A DNA stretch of 64,000 bases from Diphasiastrum complanatum (Eukaryota; Streptophyta; Lycopodiopsida; Lycopodiales; Lycopodiaceae), in NCBI GenBank assembly GCA_029204225.1, contig CM055102.1:62293168-62357167 (forward strand), read 5' to 3'. Every line of letters begins with the position of its first letter. Within the stretch, counting starts at the first letter, position 1. Of the stretch, positions 1-10,387 are shown piece by piece. The position numbers and the translations under genes are program-made. A model generated the notes under the pieces. The model saw only the letters and a program-made list of their open reading frames with translations, was not told the origin of the DNA and did not search any database.

Positions 1-1306
1 ATATCGATTCTTGGTGTCTTGACTCTGGAGCAACTCAACACATGACTCACCATCGAGATTGGTTCAAAGACTACAAATCTTTCACCCACTCTTGATTTGT
101 GCAACTAGGAAACAACTCATCACACTCGATCTAGGGAGAAGGAACAGTCAGGATCGATTTTCAGAAAGATAAAGCCAAGTTGTTGTCCAACATTCTCCTC
201 GTACCAAATTTGACCAAGAATCTACTCTCAGATAGCAAAATCACTGATTCAGGTTAGAGAGTCGAATTTGACACAAATGGCTGCACAATCTTTGACAAAT
301 TCTGGAAAGCTCTAGCTTTCGGGAGAAGAAGTGGCACTTTATACAAGCTCAACCACTGCTACTCTTCAAACAATCAAGCTCTTCACACATCCATGACTAA
401 ATCAACTGACATGCTATGGCATCTCAAATTAGGCCATCTCAACTTCAACAGTATCCATCAATTATCGAATCAAAGACTAGTACAAGATCTGCCTTCTGTC
501 AGTAGGGCAACTTTTCCATGTGAAAGCTGTATAATTAGCAAGCATGGAAGAAGCCCTTTTATTTCTAACTCAGTTCATGCTTTCAAAGGCTTGCTCGATC
601 TTATACATAGTGACATTTGCGGCTCGATGTAGAGTGCTACCTCAGGGGAGCACTATATTTTCTTACCTTCATTGATGACTTCTCACGATGGACTGCTACT
701 TATTTCTTAAGTAACAAATCAAAGACATTCAAATTTTTCAAGCAGTTCAAGGCGTCTGCTGAAAATCAGACCCAGAAGAAGATCAAGACACTATGCTCAG
801 ATGGAAGGGGAGAATTTATCTCCATAGAATTTAAAGAATTCTGCAAGGACAACGAGATACACCAACAATTTACAACTAGCTACTCACCACAGTCCAATGG
901 TGTAGCTAAAAGGAAGAACCGGACACTTGTTGAAAGTGCCAAGAGCATGCTGGCCCATGCCTCTCTTCCAAATAAATTATGGACAGAAGATGTCAATACA
1001 GCTGCCTATTTACAAAATTGATCCATCACCAAAGCCCTAGTTGGCAAAACACCTTATGATGTGTGTACATGATCGAAACCATCACTAGAAAATATTAGAG
1101 TGTTTGGGTGCATTGCCTATGCTCAGATACCTAAAAATCTCAAGAAGAAGTTGGACAACACCGATAGAAAATTGATCTTTATTGGCTATTCTTCATATCA
1201 CAAGGCATACAAGCTCTACAATCTGGACACAGAAAAGGCATTCACGAGCAGAGATGTAATTTTTTTGGAGGGCATGTTTTTCGAATCCAAGGAAAAGACT
1301 GCATAG
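1..1306 (+). pseudogene. Ty1/copia pol remnant: protease, pre-integrase zinc finger, integrase
   Basis: Reading + from the window edge, the aspartic protease signature D-S-G-A-T lies at 21-32, followed by a stop about 20 codons on. The GAG-pre-integrase segment (393-632) has the HHCC pattern (WHLKLGH ... CESC). The integrase core (617-1021) shows FIDDFSR and SDGRGEF, which supply the first two catalytic acids, but the third, normally the E of VAERKN, is K (codon 908-910). The integrase tail (1100-1306) carries FIGYSS and SRDVIFLEG. Several frame changes and stops separate the pieces, so this is a dead copy. The same family recurs at 57.5-59.4 kb. The 5' part (LTR, gag) lies outside the window. 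Confidence 0.9.
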
Positions 1307-1589
1307 ATTTCCAACATATGGATCGAACAACAGAATTCTGAACATAGGCTAGAACAGACAAATTCCGAACACAAGTTTGAACAATCAAATTCTGAACACA
1401 GGGTCAAAAATCAAGAAATAATACAAACTCGAAAAATGAGTCTGATCAACAGAGGGTCGAAGTTTAGCCCAGAGGGTCAAATCGACCCAGACAGCCTCCA
1501 TCCAGATTTATGGATGATGCAGTCTGCTACTTCGTGTAGGAACCAAATTCAGTTTTAGAGGCATGTCTACATATAATGCTGATTAATGG

Positions 1590-2205
1590 AAAGCAACAAT
1601 GGACACTGAATTCGATTCTCTGATGGAGAATCAAACGTGGACATAAAAAATCCATCCCATGCAAATGGATTTTTAAGATGAAGTATGATACTGAAGGAAG
1701 GCTAAATCGATATAAGGCCAGGCTGGTTGCCAAAGGTTATTCTCAGATTCCAGATCTAGACTATTCTGAAACCTTCAGTCCAGTTGTCAAGCATGCTTCA
1801 ATCAAATTATTACTCTCCTTTGCAACCACATCAGATCTTGAAGTCCATCAAATGGATGTCCAAATCGCTTTTCTCAATAGAGCCATTGAAGAGAAAAAAT
1901 TTCTGTCATAGTCTAAAGGATACGAATTGAAGGGCAAGCAACGCCTTGTATGTAAAACACACAAGGCACTATATGGGCTGAAATAGTCACCTAGAGCCTA
2001 GTGCCAGAAAATAAATGCATTCCTTATTGAGAATGGTTTCATCCCAAACTCATCAGACTCAAATGTCTACTTCAAGTCTATATCAAATTTCTTTATCATT
2101 GTCACTCTCTATGTGGATGATACTCTATTATTCAGTAACGATCTGAATCTGATGAAGGAAATGAAATGAATGCTGGCCAAAAAATGCAAAATGACACCTT
2201 ATCAG
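1590..2205 (+). pseudogene. Ty1/copia reverse transcriptase fragment
   Basis: This continues the element above. The RT start (SLMENQTWT, then CKWIFK and [12 protein letters not shown]) and palm motifs ([16 protein letters not shown]) are readable, and the catalytic YVDD is intact at 2110-2121. In-frame stops follow EEKKFLS and sit in the normally ALYGLKQ motif (Q codon now TAG). The pol sequence stops at about 2205; no RNase H follows, so the 3' third is lost and replaced by an unrelated repeat. Confidence 0.88.
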
Positions 2206-2268
2206 CATTGCGCATCAATTCAGACTTTCATTTTAGCCACTCAGAGATAGCATAGAGTACGCGGGTTA

Positions 2269-2411
2269 GATCCGCAACTTATTGTACTCATTTACATCTG
2301 TTTCATTTTGAATCAATACTATTCTTTATTGCATTCAGCTTCATCCCAAAATGTATGCGTTTTCTGAACTTCTTCATGACTAATTATTTGTTTGATAATT
2401 TTCGATGCTTA
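2269..2411 (+). repeat. 143-bp repeat, inverted copy of 10219-10361
   Basis: The + strand here matches the reverse complement of 10219-10361 with only scattered differences (shared landmarks GATCCGCAACTTATTGTACT and GATAATTTTCGATGCTTA). A short piece just upstream (2203-2229) also matches the reverse complement of 13577-13603. The segment is non-coding and probably belongs to an LTR or untranslated part of an element; its class is unknown. Confidence 0.75.
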
Positions 2412-3776
2412 ATTGCGGTAGTTGGTCTCCACAAGACATTTGCAATGCTCTCTTAGCCGCTTCGATAAGACGATTAAGATTTGAAAAAACTGGGGATTTT
2501 TCAGATGAATAGTGGAATGATGGAAAATAGAAAGATGGAAGGTAGGATGGTGGTAGTGGCATCGGTAGATGGTGTGGGCGATAGGCATGAGAGTAAATGC
2601 AGATGTTGTGGCAAGAGGGCTGGTTGATGAGAAAATGGATGATGTGGATGTAGGAGTGATTGAAGAAGATGAATGATTTTCTAATACTTGTGCTTCCCTT
2701 TTCTGAAGAATCTTCATCGTGACTGGGGTACTTCTTCTGATTGAGTCTCTTTGGATTGCCCATCTGCCTTCTTAGCCTTGTCTTTTTCGTCTTTTGTTTT
2801 GTGACCTTGGTTGTCGATTTTTCTCATGTTGTTGTTGGTAATGTGGCTGCTCTAGTGGATGTCTGCAAATCCACTCTCACCCCCCAAATCTGTTGGTGGG
2901 GATGTGGTTGCTGGTATCTGGCATCATGCGCAATGTTGGATCATCATTTGGAACACACAGTTGAATCACGTTGAACATTCGGCTTTACTGAAGGTTGATG
3001 ACCGAATCTTGACTAAAGATTTGTTACAATCTTGTTGCAATTGACTCGAAGAGGAACATCTCAATGATATATGTGAATCAACTCTGAAATGACATGGATT
3101 TCTCAAATTTGCAATATGCACAAAAAATCCTAAACTCGCTACAAGGTGATTTGAAGATGGAGTAATGAATAAAAAATTCATTCTTGAGATACTCGACAAT
3201 GATGACTCTTGTTCAATGGCTAACCCTCGTGAAAAAAAAGGAAATCCAAAAAAATACATGCAATCACAAGAAATAACACCTGAAGGAGACAAAAAAAGTG
3301 AATCACATACAAAAGAAACCAAGTAATATACAATCTTTACAAAGAGTTGATATTTGCAGGGTACCATGTGGAACAAAAATTTCATTCATCAACATTGAGA
3401 TTCCACCTTGACGATTAGAATTTGCTATTGGTCTTTAGAGTAAAAGAACTCTGACATGCCCTTTTAAAAAAAGGCAAGATTGGTGACACTAAATGTGTGT
3501 AAGATATAGCTTGAAATGCATGAAAGGAGAAGATACTATTTTCGTAGTACTCCTTTGATCAGGAGATTCATAAAATGAATTTTCATATAGATTTCTGATT
3601 CTCATATTTGTTGTTTATATCCATCGTTTAGTATATCAAATGATCAAGTCTAGGTAATGCATTGGAAATCTTCTCAGAATGTGGAAGATATATAGATTTG
3701 AGGTTGTAGAAAGGCAGAATTTTTTTTTCTTCCTACAAGGACTCATTTCATATCTTGTAAGCACGAGTAACAATTT
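2412..3776. other. No recognisable gene
   Basis: AT-rich, with only low-complexity open frames (for example 2380-2763 on -, rich in H/P/S). No domain motif, LTR end or structured repeat was recognised. It is probably decayed intergenic DNA between retroelement pieces. Confidence 0.5.
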
Positions 3777-4190
3777 TCAAGAAACCTCTAGGTTGAGTAG
3801 CAGGTTTAGCGGTTGGTGGCTATGGTGCTCGTGTTGTGTTGTCGTGAGGATCCTAACCGGATTCATAATGGACCGTTTATCAATTGTCATCTTGATATTA
3901 CTCAATTTGACAAAAGGACTCTCTATCAAATGAAAGATCTTAAAACGCGTGATAAAGGATTCTTTCATATTAGACCAGTCTAATTTATCGTCATGATCCA
4001 GGATAAAAAACCATTCACGTGTTTTATCGATCATGGTCATTGAAAAGAGTTGGACCATAGTGTCGTTAGATGTTTCACCATAAACATCGCATGCATTCTC
4101 AAAGACTTGTAAAAATTTTTGAGGGTCCGAACTACTGTCGTACTTGGGTAGATCTAACTTCGACGAATGTTTTTAGATATGAGCTTTGTG
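3777..4190 (-). pseudogene. LTR-retrotransposon gag fragment (gypsy-like)
   Basis: The minus strand reads SSKLDLPKYDSSSDPQKFLQ, then VFENACDVYGET, then the hallmark gag helix TREWFFILD and LDWSNMKESFITRF. This order (KYDGSxDPxxFL ... A/TREWF ... W..L/M...F...F) is characteristic of the plant retrotransposon gag domain. One stop lies just upstream of the KLDLPKYD segment, and similarity fades after about 3860. No protease or RT of the same element is adjacent. Confidence 0.7.
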
Positions 4191-4470
4191 AGTAGCAAAA
4201 GCTCCATTAAGGTGTGTTCTGGCCTGTGAGGATTCAGCACCATAAAAATGGGCTCGTGTATGTGAAGAATCGGCTCTAGGAACTTGAGGGTGTTCGGTCG
4301 AGATGGGAAGGATTGCATTCAAGGGTGTGGTCAAGATGGTAACGCATGCAGTCGCAGGCTGAGGTGCGTGTGGGCTCGAGTGAAGGTGAAGAGCTTGGTT
4401 AAGATTTTACACAGGAGCTCGAGCGAGGTGGTATTGGAGAAGGGGTTCAGTCAAGATTAGATAAAGAGGC

Positions 4471-4601
4471 ATTCGGTCAAGATCAGAAAAATTGACATTC
4501 GTGTCGAGATTGAACTTGAGGCCATTCGGTCGAGATTGAACGTGAGGACATTCGGTCGAGATTGAACTTGAGGCTATTCGGTCGAGATTCAAAGAGCAGA
4601 A
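4471..4601. repeat. 26-27 bp tandem repeat, about five units
   Basis: Units start at 4471, 4497, 4524, 4550 and 4576, each beginning (C/T)ATTCGGTCGAGATTGAAC or a close variant. Unit spacing is 26-27 bp. The copies share the core TCGGTCGAGAT with the 85-bp repeats that follow, which suggests a common origin. Confidence 0.85.
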
Positions 4602-4621
4602 GGTCGTGGGAGGGCTCGGGT

Positions 4622-4980
4622 GAGACTGAGTTGGTTACTCGGTCAAGATGCATGGGAGGGCTTCGTTGAAGAGGCTTGGATGAGAGTGGTGTGAGAGGGC
4701 TTGTGTGAGACTGAATTGCTTACTCGGTCGAGATGCATGGGAGGGCTTCGTTGAAGACGCTCGATCGAGAGTGGTGTGAGGGGGCTTGGGTGAGACTGAG
4801 TTGGTTACTCGGTCGAGATGCATGGGAGGGCTCCGTTGAAGATTCTCAGTTGAGAGTGGTGTGAGAGGGCTCGGGCAAGGTATGTTGAAGAGACTCGGTC
4901 GAGAGTTGTGTGAGAGGGCTCGGGAAGGTTCATTGAAGAGACTCGGTTGAGAGTTGTGTGAGAGGGCTCGGGTGAGACTG
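4622..4980. repeat. 85-bp tandem repeat (three units) plus shorter derived units
   Basis: GAGACTGA(G/A)TTG(G/C)TTACTCGG starts at 4622, 4707 and 4792, exactly 85 bp apart. The segment then breaks into shorter units of about 50 bp built on AGACTCGGT(C/T)GAGAGTTGTG up to 4980. A second cluster of the same family is at 8890-9100. Confidence 0.88.
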
Positions 4981-5081
4981 AGTTTTTGGGGTGCTCTCGA
5001 ATAGATTAGGTGCAGAATAAGAAACACAACTCCAACATAGAGAACTTTAATAATACCTTTACCAAAACTATAGCATCAGAA

Positions 5082-5580
5082 TTGACTTAGATCAAATGGA
5101 GGAATGTCTGTAGGTGTCAAAGACAACCATGAAGGTAGCGAAACAATTAGGTGTTTGAGACAGCCATGCTTCCTTTATGATTAGACAATTCGAATTGAGT
5201 GACTGTCAATTGAGAAAAAAATTTATCAAAAAGCATTCATAGTGCAATACACATAAGAAAATAGAGAATCTGAATTAAGTTGTTGTGAATACAACAATCA
5301 GATCACGATCTTGTGCCCAAGAATGGTTCATAGTAGTGGTGCATTATGTGTAGTGATCTTACTTAGCTAGCTACGGATTAAATAACTATCTCTATTCCTT
5401 GAATGACTTTCACTCTCTTGTATATCTCTGATTCCAGGAAATCAGATAGTTAAGACACAATGGAGTTCACGTAGGAACTCTGATTCACTCTTCTCCACTT
5501 TCAAGATTTCATGTGAGTGGTCGTTATGTATATATACATGGAGCAATTACAATGACTGTGTGGGCCACGAGCATGAAACA
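5082..5580 (-). repeat. Copia-type LTR (family shared with 63.5-64.0 kb)
   Basis: The segment matches, in reverse complement, the last ~480 bp of the window. Shared landmarks are GGAAGCATGG, TTTCGCT(A/C)CCTTCAT and TTCTCTATTTTCTTATGTGT. Read on the minus strand it has a TATA-like TATATATACAT (5528-5539) upstream of the conserved R/U5-like part. It sits where the 3' LTR of the minus-strand copia remnant at 5.8-8.5 kb would be expected. Exact ends were not fixed. Confidence 0.7.
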
Positions 5581-5596
5581 ACGTAGTTACCAAAAA

Positions 5597-5796
5597 GTGC
5601 TAAAGTGAATTGAGACATAGTCTGCGTCTGATGGGGCAGTGTGGATGACATGGACCTCAAACTCAAAGACTTCGTACTCGGAGAAGGTTGAAGAAGATGT
5701 AGACCTCGAAGACCTCGAACTCAAAGAGTTCATTGTCAATCCTGCTTCTGCTCTAGTTGATTGATTGCATAGACATTCAACTTCAAAGAGTAAGGC
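5597..5796. repeat. ~200-bp direct repeat, left copy
   Basis: The + strand from AGTGCTAAAGTGAA to GAGTAAGGCT matches 8508-8714 in the same orientation with a moderate number of substitutions. This copy directly interrupts copia RT coding (minus strand) after the YLLG motif. On the minus strand both copies are open and Ser-rich, but no domain is recognisable. Confidence 0.85.
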
Positions 5797-6360
5797 TTCC
5801 AAGAAGGTAGTGCACAGGGCCTGAATCAATTATTTCAAATTCTTTAGATGCAAGTGTCTTCCATCTCATGAAGCAACTGGTTCAAATTGCTGATCAACAT
5901 ATAGAGCTATTATGACATAGCTTGAGCCTTTGTGTTTGAGATAAACATTAGAGTCAACATAGTTAGGAATGAAGTCACGCTGCAACAATAATCGATTGAT
6001 TCTATTAGACCAGGCCCTTGGAGCTTGCTTTAGCCCGTATAAAGCTTTCTGCAGCTTACATACTTTGTGTTCATGGCCTTGAAGGACATAACCTTCAGGT
6101 TGATAGATGTAGATGTTTTCTTGTATATATACATTTAGAAAGGCTATCTAAACATCCATCTAGTGTACTTCCAGATCTTCGGCATCTGCGAAGGCAAATA
6201 AATATTGAATTGACTGAAGTCGTACGACTAGACTGTATGTCTCAGTGTAGTCAATCCCATAGGTTTGTTCGTAACCTTTGACAACTAGACAGGCTTTCCA
6301 TCTGGCTGTTGAACCATCTGGATTGAGCTTCAACTTGAAGATCCACTTAGTGTCGATCAT
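5797..6360 (-). pseudogene. Ty1/copia reverse transcriptase fragment
   Basis: The minus strand reads DTKWIFKLK, YKARLV-like (here WKACLVVKGY), GIDYTETYS, then QPEGY, KALYGLKQAPRAW and ALYVD, where the YVDD box is cut after YVD. After a short gap FEIIDSGPVHYLLG follows. Stops occur in the MDV..AFLN region. It continues the element whose integrase lies at 6591-7742. RNase H is missing because the ~200-bp direct repeat replaces it. Confidence 0.88.
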
Positions 6361-6590
6361 CTTGCATCTGTAGAAGCTTTGACAAGTGTCAAGTCTTGTT
6401 TTTCATCAATGAATTCTACTCAGCATGCATGACAGAATGCCAATTGTCTGCATTTGAACTCGACAATGCTTCTGTTACTGAAGTGGGTTCATCATTGCTG
6501 ATGATATGCCTGAGGGACAAAACTATCAGATTTTTGTCAATGTTGTGCAGATCTTTGAACAATAGTCGGTTGTTGAGATGATGATTCTCC

Positions 6591-7742
6591 TTAACGTGTC
6601 ACAGGGGTATCTTTGATGTTCGTCAGAACAGTTGCAAGTCGAGGCATATCGATGGTGATGCGAGTCGTTGGAATGGACTCTTGCATTGGCTGCTTCTGCT
6701 TGAAGTTGATGAACTTGTCTTCAAGGAAGACGACATCTCGACTAACTGTGATTCGGCTTGATTCGACATCGTAGATTCGGTATGCTTTATGTGATGTTGA
6801 ATATCCAATTAGAATACACTTACAGCTAATAGGTTCAAGCTTCTTTCTCAGATCAGAGGGAATGTGTACATAGCAAAGACAACCAAACACTCCAAGGTGT
6901 CTTAAACTCGATTTGTAGCTATAGAAAGCTTCGAAAGGAGTCTCTGAGTTGACTGCTTTGGTACTCGAATAGTTCTGCAGATAGCAAGCTATTAAAATTG
7001 CTTTAGCCCAAAAATTCTTGGTGAGCTGAGCATTTGGCATCATTGATCGTGCTGCATTTAGTAATGTTCGGTTCTTCCTTTCGGCTACTCCATTATGCTA
7101 TGGTGTGTAGCTGGTGGTGAACTGATGATGAATGCCGAATAATGCCAGATAGTCAAACATTTCATCTAACATGAACTCTCCACCACTGTCTGTACGAATG
7201 ATCTTGAGTCATTGACCAGTCTTTGTCTCAGCGAACTATTTGAAGTCTTTGAAATAGTTGAATGCCTCATACTTGTTCTTATTAAACATAATGCTGGTAA
7301 ATCTCGAATAATCATCTATAAAAGTGATAAAATATAGTGATGAGCCCATGGAGGGAGTACTCATAGGGCCACATAGATCACTATGTATCAATTCTAGAAT
7401 GGACTTAGCTCTAGTGGCTTTTCTCTTTGGAAATCTTGATCTAGGTTGTTTGCTTAGTAGGCACATCTCACAGACATGTCGAATGTCGGTGGAGGCAGCA
7501 TTAAAATTTAAATTCTTGACCATGCTATTGTCATGCATATACAAGATTGATCTCATGTTCAGATGTCCTAATATTCGATGCCATAATTGGGCATTTGAAG
7601 TACTCACATTTGTCAAAAGTGCATATTCGTGACCCAGAATGTACAAATTACCTTCTTTGTTTGCAGAGAAGATTTCTTTATCGTACTTGTCCAAAAATGG
7701 TACGTTGTCTTGAATTGAACATGGCTCTACAGCCCTGATCAA
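6591..7742 (-). pseudogene. Ty1/copia integrase with pre-integrase zinc finger
   Basis: In order on the minus strand: a pre-integrase HHCC finger (WHRILGH ... CEMC), integrase core with FIDDYSR, RTDSGGEF and VAERKNR (all three catalytic acids present), then FEAFYSYKSSLRHLGVFGC, LIGYSTSHKAYR and SRDVVFLEDKF. Stops occur near 7210 and in the YTPQHNG-equivalent motif (Q to stop), so it cannot make a full product. It lies between the protease/gag part (upstream) and RT (downstream) of one copia copy. Confidence 0.9.
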
Positions 7743-8507
7743 TGAACTTGCTGACTGACAACAAATTTTTGGTCAATTTGGGTACGTAAAGTACATCCTT
7801 GAGCAAGATCAATTTACCATTTGGAAGATAAAGGCAAATAGATCATTTGCCTTCGATTTGCAATGCACTTGAGTCATCAAAGTAGACATGCTTCGAATCT
7901 ATTGATGTGAGATCTTCGAATAAGGACTTACATGAAGTCATGTGCTGAGAAGCACCAGAATCGAGATACCAATCCAATGTATCTCTAATGGGTACATCTT
8001 GTATCATTAGCAGTGTTGGGTCTTCGTGAGAGATTATGGAAAAATTAAATTCTCTATCCTGCTGCATCTTCTTCTTTGCTTCGTTATGCTTGAGGACTCG
8101 ACAATCCTTGATGTCGTGGTTGGTTCTCTTGCAGTACTTGCAGAAGATTTTGGTCTTAGGCTTTTGATGATGTCGATTGTGCTGTTGTGATTGCTGGTCT
8201 GAATCAGTTTGCTCAGCTTCTGTCTTCTTTTCCTTCGAAGATTTCTTCTTCGGGAGCTGATGCTTATTCGAATAGAGAGCGACTATCTTTGAATTTGACG
8301 TGGATAAACTTTTCCTTGTAATAAACTTGTTGTCACCATTTGTAGAGACAAATTAGGATCATTGGTAAGTAGCAATACTAGATTGTCGTAAGAGAGAGAA
8401 AGACTCTAGACATAAGAGACATGTTAGCATCTTCGTCTGATACTGGTGAACCCACTGCAGCTAGCTGATTGAGTAGTTGTTTGAATTCATTTAGATGATC
8501 AGTGACT
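7743..8507 (-). pseudogene. Ty1/copia gag C-terminus and protease
   Basis: Reading minus: TDHLNEFKQLLNQLAAVG (UBN2-type gag), SYDNLV, LLTNDPNLSLQ, a CCHC knuckle CKYCKRTNHDIKDC near 8100-8140, then the protease DWYLDSGASQHMTSC near 7935-7970 and LYVPKLTKNLLSV. Frameshifts split gag. The gag N-terminus is absent: at 8508 the reading switches to the right copy of the ~200-bp direct repeat. Confidence 0.88.
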
Positions 8508-8714
8508 GAAGTGCTAAAGTGAACTATGATGTGGTTAGCATCTGATGAGGCGGTGTAGATGACGTGGACCTCGGACTCGAAGACTTCGTACTCGGAGAAG
8601 GTTGAAGAAGATGTAGAGCTCGAAGACCTCGACCTCGAAGAGTTCGTTGTCGATCCTACTTTTGCTCCAGTTGATTGATTGCACAGACATTCAACTTCAG
8701 AGAGTAAGGCTGCA
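8508..8714. repeat. ~200-bp direct repeat, right copy
   Basis: Partner of 5597-5796. Here it replaces the N-terminal half of gag on the minus strand, and it runs straight into a GA array at 8719. The copia piece between the two copies is therefore bracketed by the same sequence at both broken ends. Confidence 0.85.
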
Positions 8715-8716
8715 AT

Positions 8717-8718
<2 letters not shown>

Positions 8719-8774
<56 letters not shown>
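8719..8774. repeat. (AG)28 microsatellite
   Basis: Uninterrupted AG dinucleotide array of 56 bp, adjoining the right ~200-bp direct repeat. Confidence 0.98.
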
Positions 8775-8777
<3 letters not shown>

Positions 8778-8889
8778 GTATTTACATAATATACCAGTGC
8801 TCAGAAAATGAGACGAACTCGAACGATTCATGTTCTGATGACATGAATTGTAATGATTCGAATTCTGCTGAGTTGGAGTGATGCTTAAT

Positions 8890-9100
8890 TCCAACATGAG
8901 TTGCTTACTCGGTTGAGATGCATGGGAGGGTTCCATTGAAGAGGCTCTGTTGAGAGTGGTATGAAAGGGCTCGGGCAATGTTCGTTGAAGAAACTCGGTT
9001 GAGAGTTGTGTGAGAAGGCTCGAGTGAGACTGAGTTGCTTACTCGGTCGAGATGTGTGGGAGGCTCCATTGAAGAGGCTCATTTGAAAGTGTGAAGGAGT
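8890..9100. repeat. Second cluster of the 85-bp repeat family
   Basis: TGAGTTGCTTACTCGGT(T/C)GAGATG occurs twice (about 8897 and 9029), and AACTCGGTTGAGAGTTGTG resembles the shortened units at 4877-4980. The two clusters flank the 5.1-8.7 kb LTR/copia block. Confidence 0.8.
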
Positions 9101-9118
9101 TAGCAGGAGGTTTGACAA

Positions 9119-9558
9119 GTGGAGGGAAAGTGGCTGGCTCGGTTCAAGAGGGGAAAAGGTGGTGTGTGTAGATCAGCGGATGAGGTTTGGTCAGAATGGA
9201 GTGGTCAAGCTGTTCGTGATGTGGAAGGGTGTGTTTCTTGTTATGCAGCTCTATGAGGAGTGCGTGGAAGGCCGGTCAAATGAGGAAGTGCAAAAACTAC
9301 AGGCTGATTGCAGGTTTGATGTGTTGCAGGGGTTGGATGGCATGTGTAGGTCGTGTGTGTGTTGGGTGTGGTGTGTGTAGGATATGTGCAGGGCGTTTGC
9401 AGGTCGGCAGGTCATTTTGTTCTTGTAGGTGGTGGTTTTTGCTTGGTAAGCAGGTCATTTTGAGCTTGCAGATCTGATTGCAGGTCATGATTCTTGCAGG
9501 TTGTGATGTAAATGCATGTGTTAGTAGATGTAGTGTAGGTGTAGAGTGTGCGTGTGTA

Positions 9559-9615
<57 letters not shown>

Positions 9616-10218
9616 GTCGAGTTTGCAAACTAGTGCAACATAGAATGATGACGTTCTGAATGTGAGAGTGATGAGTTCAAGTGGTAACATGCATCAAACG
9701 CAGACAGATTCTCTACTTTAGAATTTGTTTACTAGTTCCATTTTTTTTGTCTTGTTCACATAAATGTTTTTCTTGTTACCAAGCTTCTTGGGCACTTCTT
9801 GATGATTAACGTTCTTGTTTAAAGCAGACAGCAAGGTCTAAAATCATTGTAGTAATATCCTGCCTGTCAGAGGACACTCGAGGGGTCACTCTTGAACCGT
9901 ATCACATCCATCGAAAACCAAACATGTAACCAATGCATTCAACCATGAAATTAGCATGCAGTCTAGTTGAACAAACAAAGAATCATGTCGGAAAGTGGTG
10001 TGCAGAAGATAGGTCTAGCTCGAAAAGAAACTAATGAAATAATTCATGTGTCTAGAAAAAAAACTTTTCGTCCATGGCAACTAAACTATCTTCATCTTTC
10101 CAATGCATGACTATGTCTATCAATTTCAAACAAGACAATAGTGATAGAAATCACGTTTGAACTTATAGTAACTAGCTTTGAAATCGCCAGTACTACAGTG
10201 ATTACGTAACCAAACAAA
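9119..10218. other. No recognisable gene; GT microsatellite
   Basis: Contains a G-rich stretch (9150-9500) with repeated GCAGGTCATTTTG-like words and a (GT)25 array at 9564-9613. Open frames here are low-complexity. Nothing else was recognised. Confidence 0.5.
9564..9613. repeat. (GT)25 microsatellite
   Basis: Uninterrupted GT array of 50 bp. Confidence 0.97.
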
Positions 10219-10361
10219 TAAGCATCGAAAATTATTAGACAAATAGTTAGTCACGAAGAATTCCAGAAAACGCATACATTTTGAGACGAAGCTGAACGCA
10301 ATAAAGAAAAGTATTGATTCAAAACAAAACAGAAGTAAATGAGTACAATAAGTTGCGGATC
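10219..10361 (-). repeat. 143-bp repeat, inverted copy of 2269-2411
   Basis: Reverse-complement partner of 2269-2411. It lies just upstream of the copia RT fragment that starts near 10460, and may be an LTR or leader piece. Confidence 0.75.
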
Positions 10362-10387
10362 GAAGCAAAGGCAAAGGCAACAAAGAG

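Noticed and set aside
2380-2763. 127-codon minus-strand frame as a gene
   Set aside because: Low-complexity His/Pro/Ser composition, overlapping a second open frame, with no motif or splice context.
4622-4980. Regularly spaced repeats as a CRISPR array
   Set aside because: The units are directly adjacent without unique spacers and the DNA is plant nuclear; this is a minisatellite.
4635-5027. 130-codon minus-strand frame as a repeat protein
   Set aside because: It is only the translation of the 85-bp tandem repeat; units drift in length and the repeats continue out of frame.
5587-5829. Ser-rich 80-codon frame in the ~200-bp repeat as a gene
   Set aside because: It crosses the border between the repeat and copia RT, and the second copy at 8508-8714 is not preceded by the same start.
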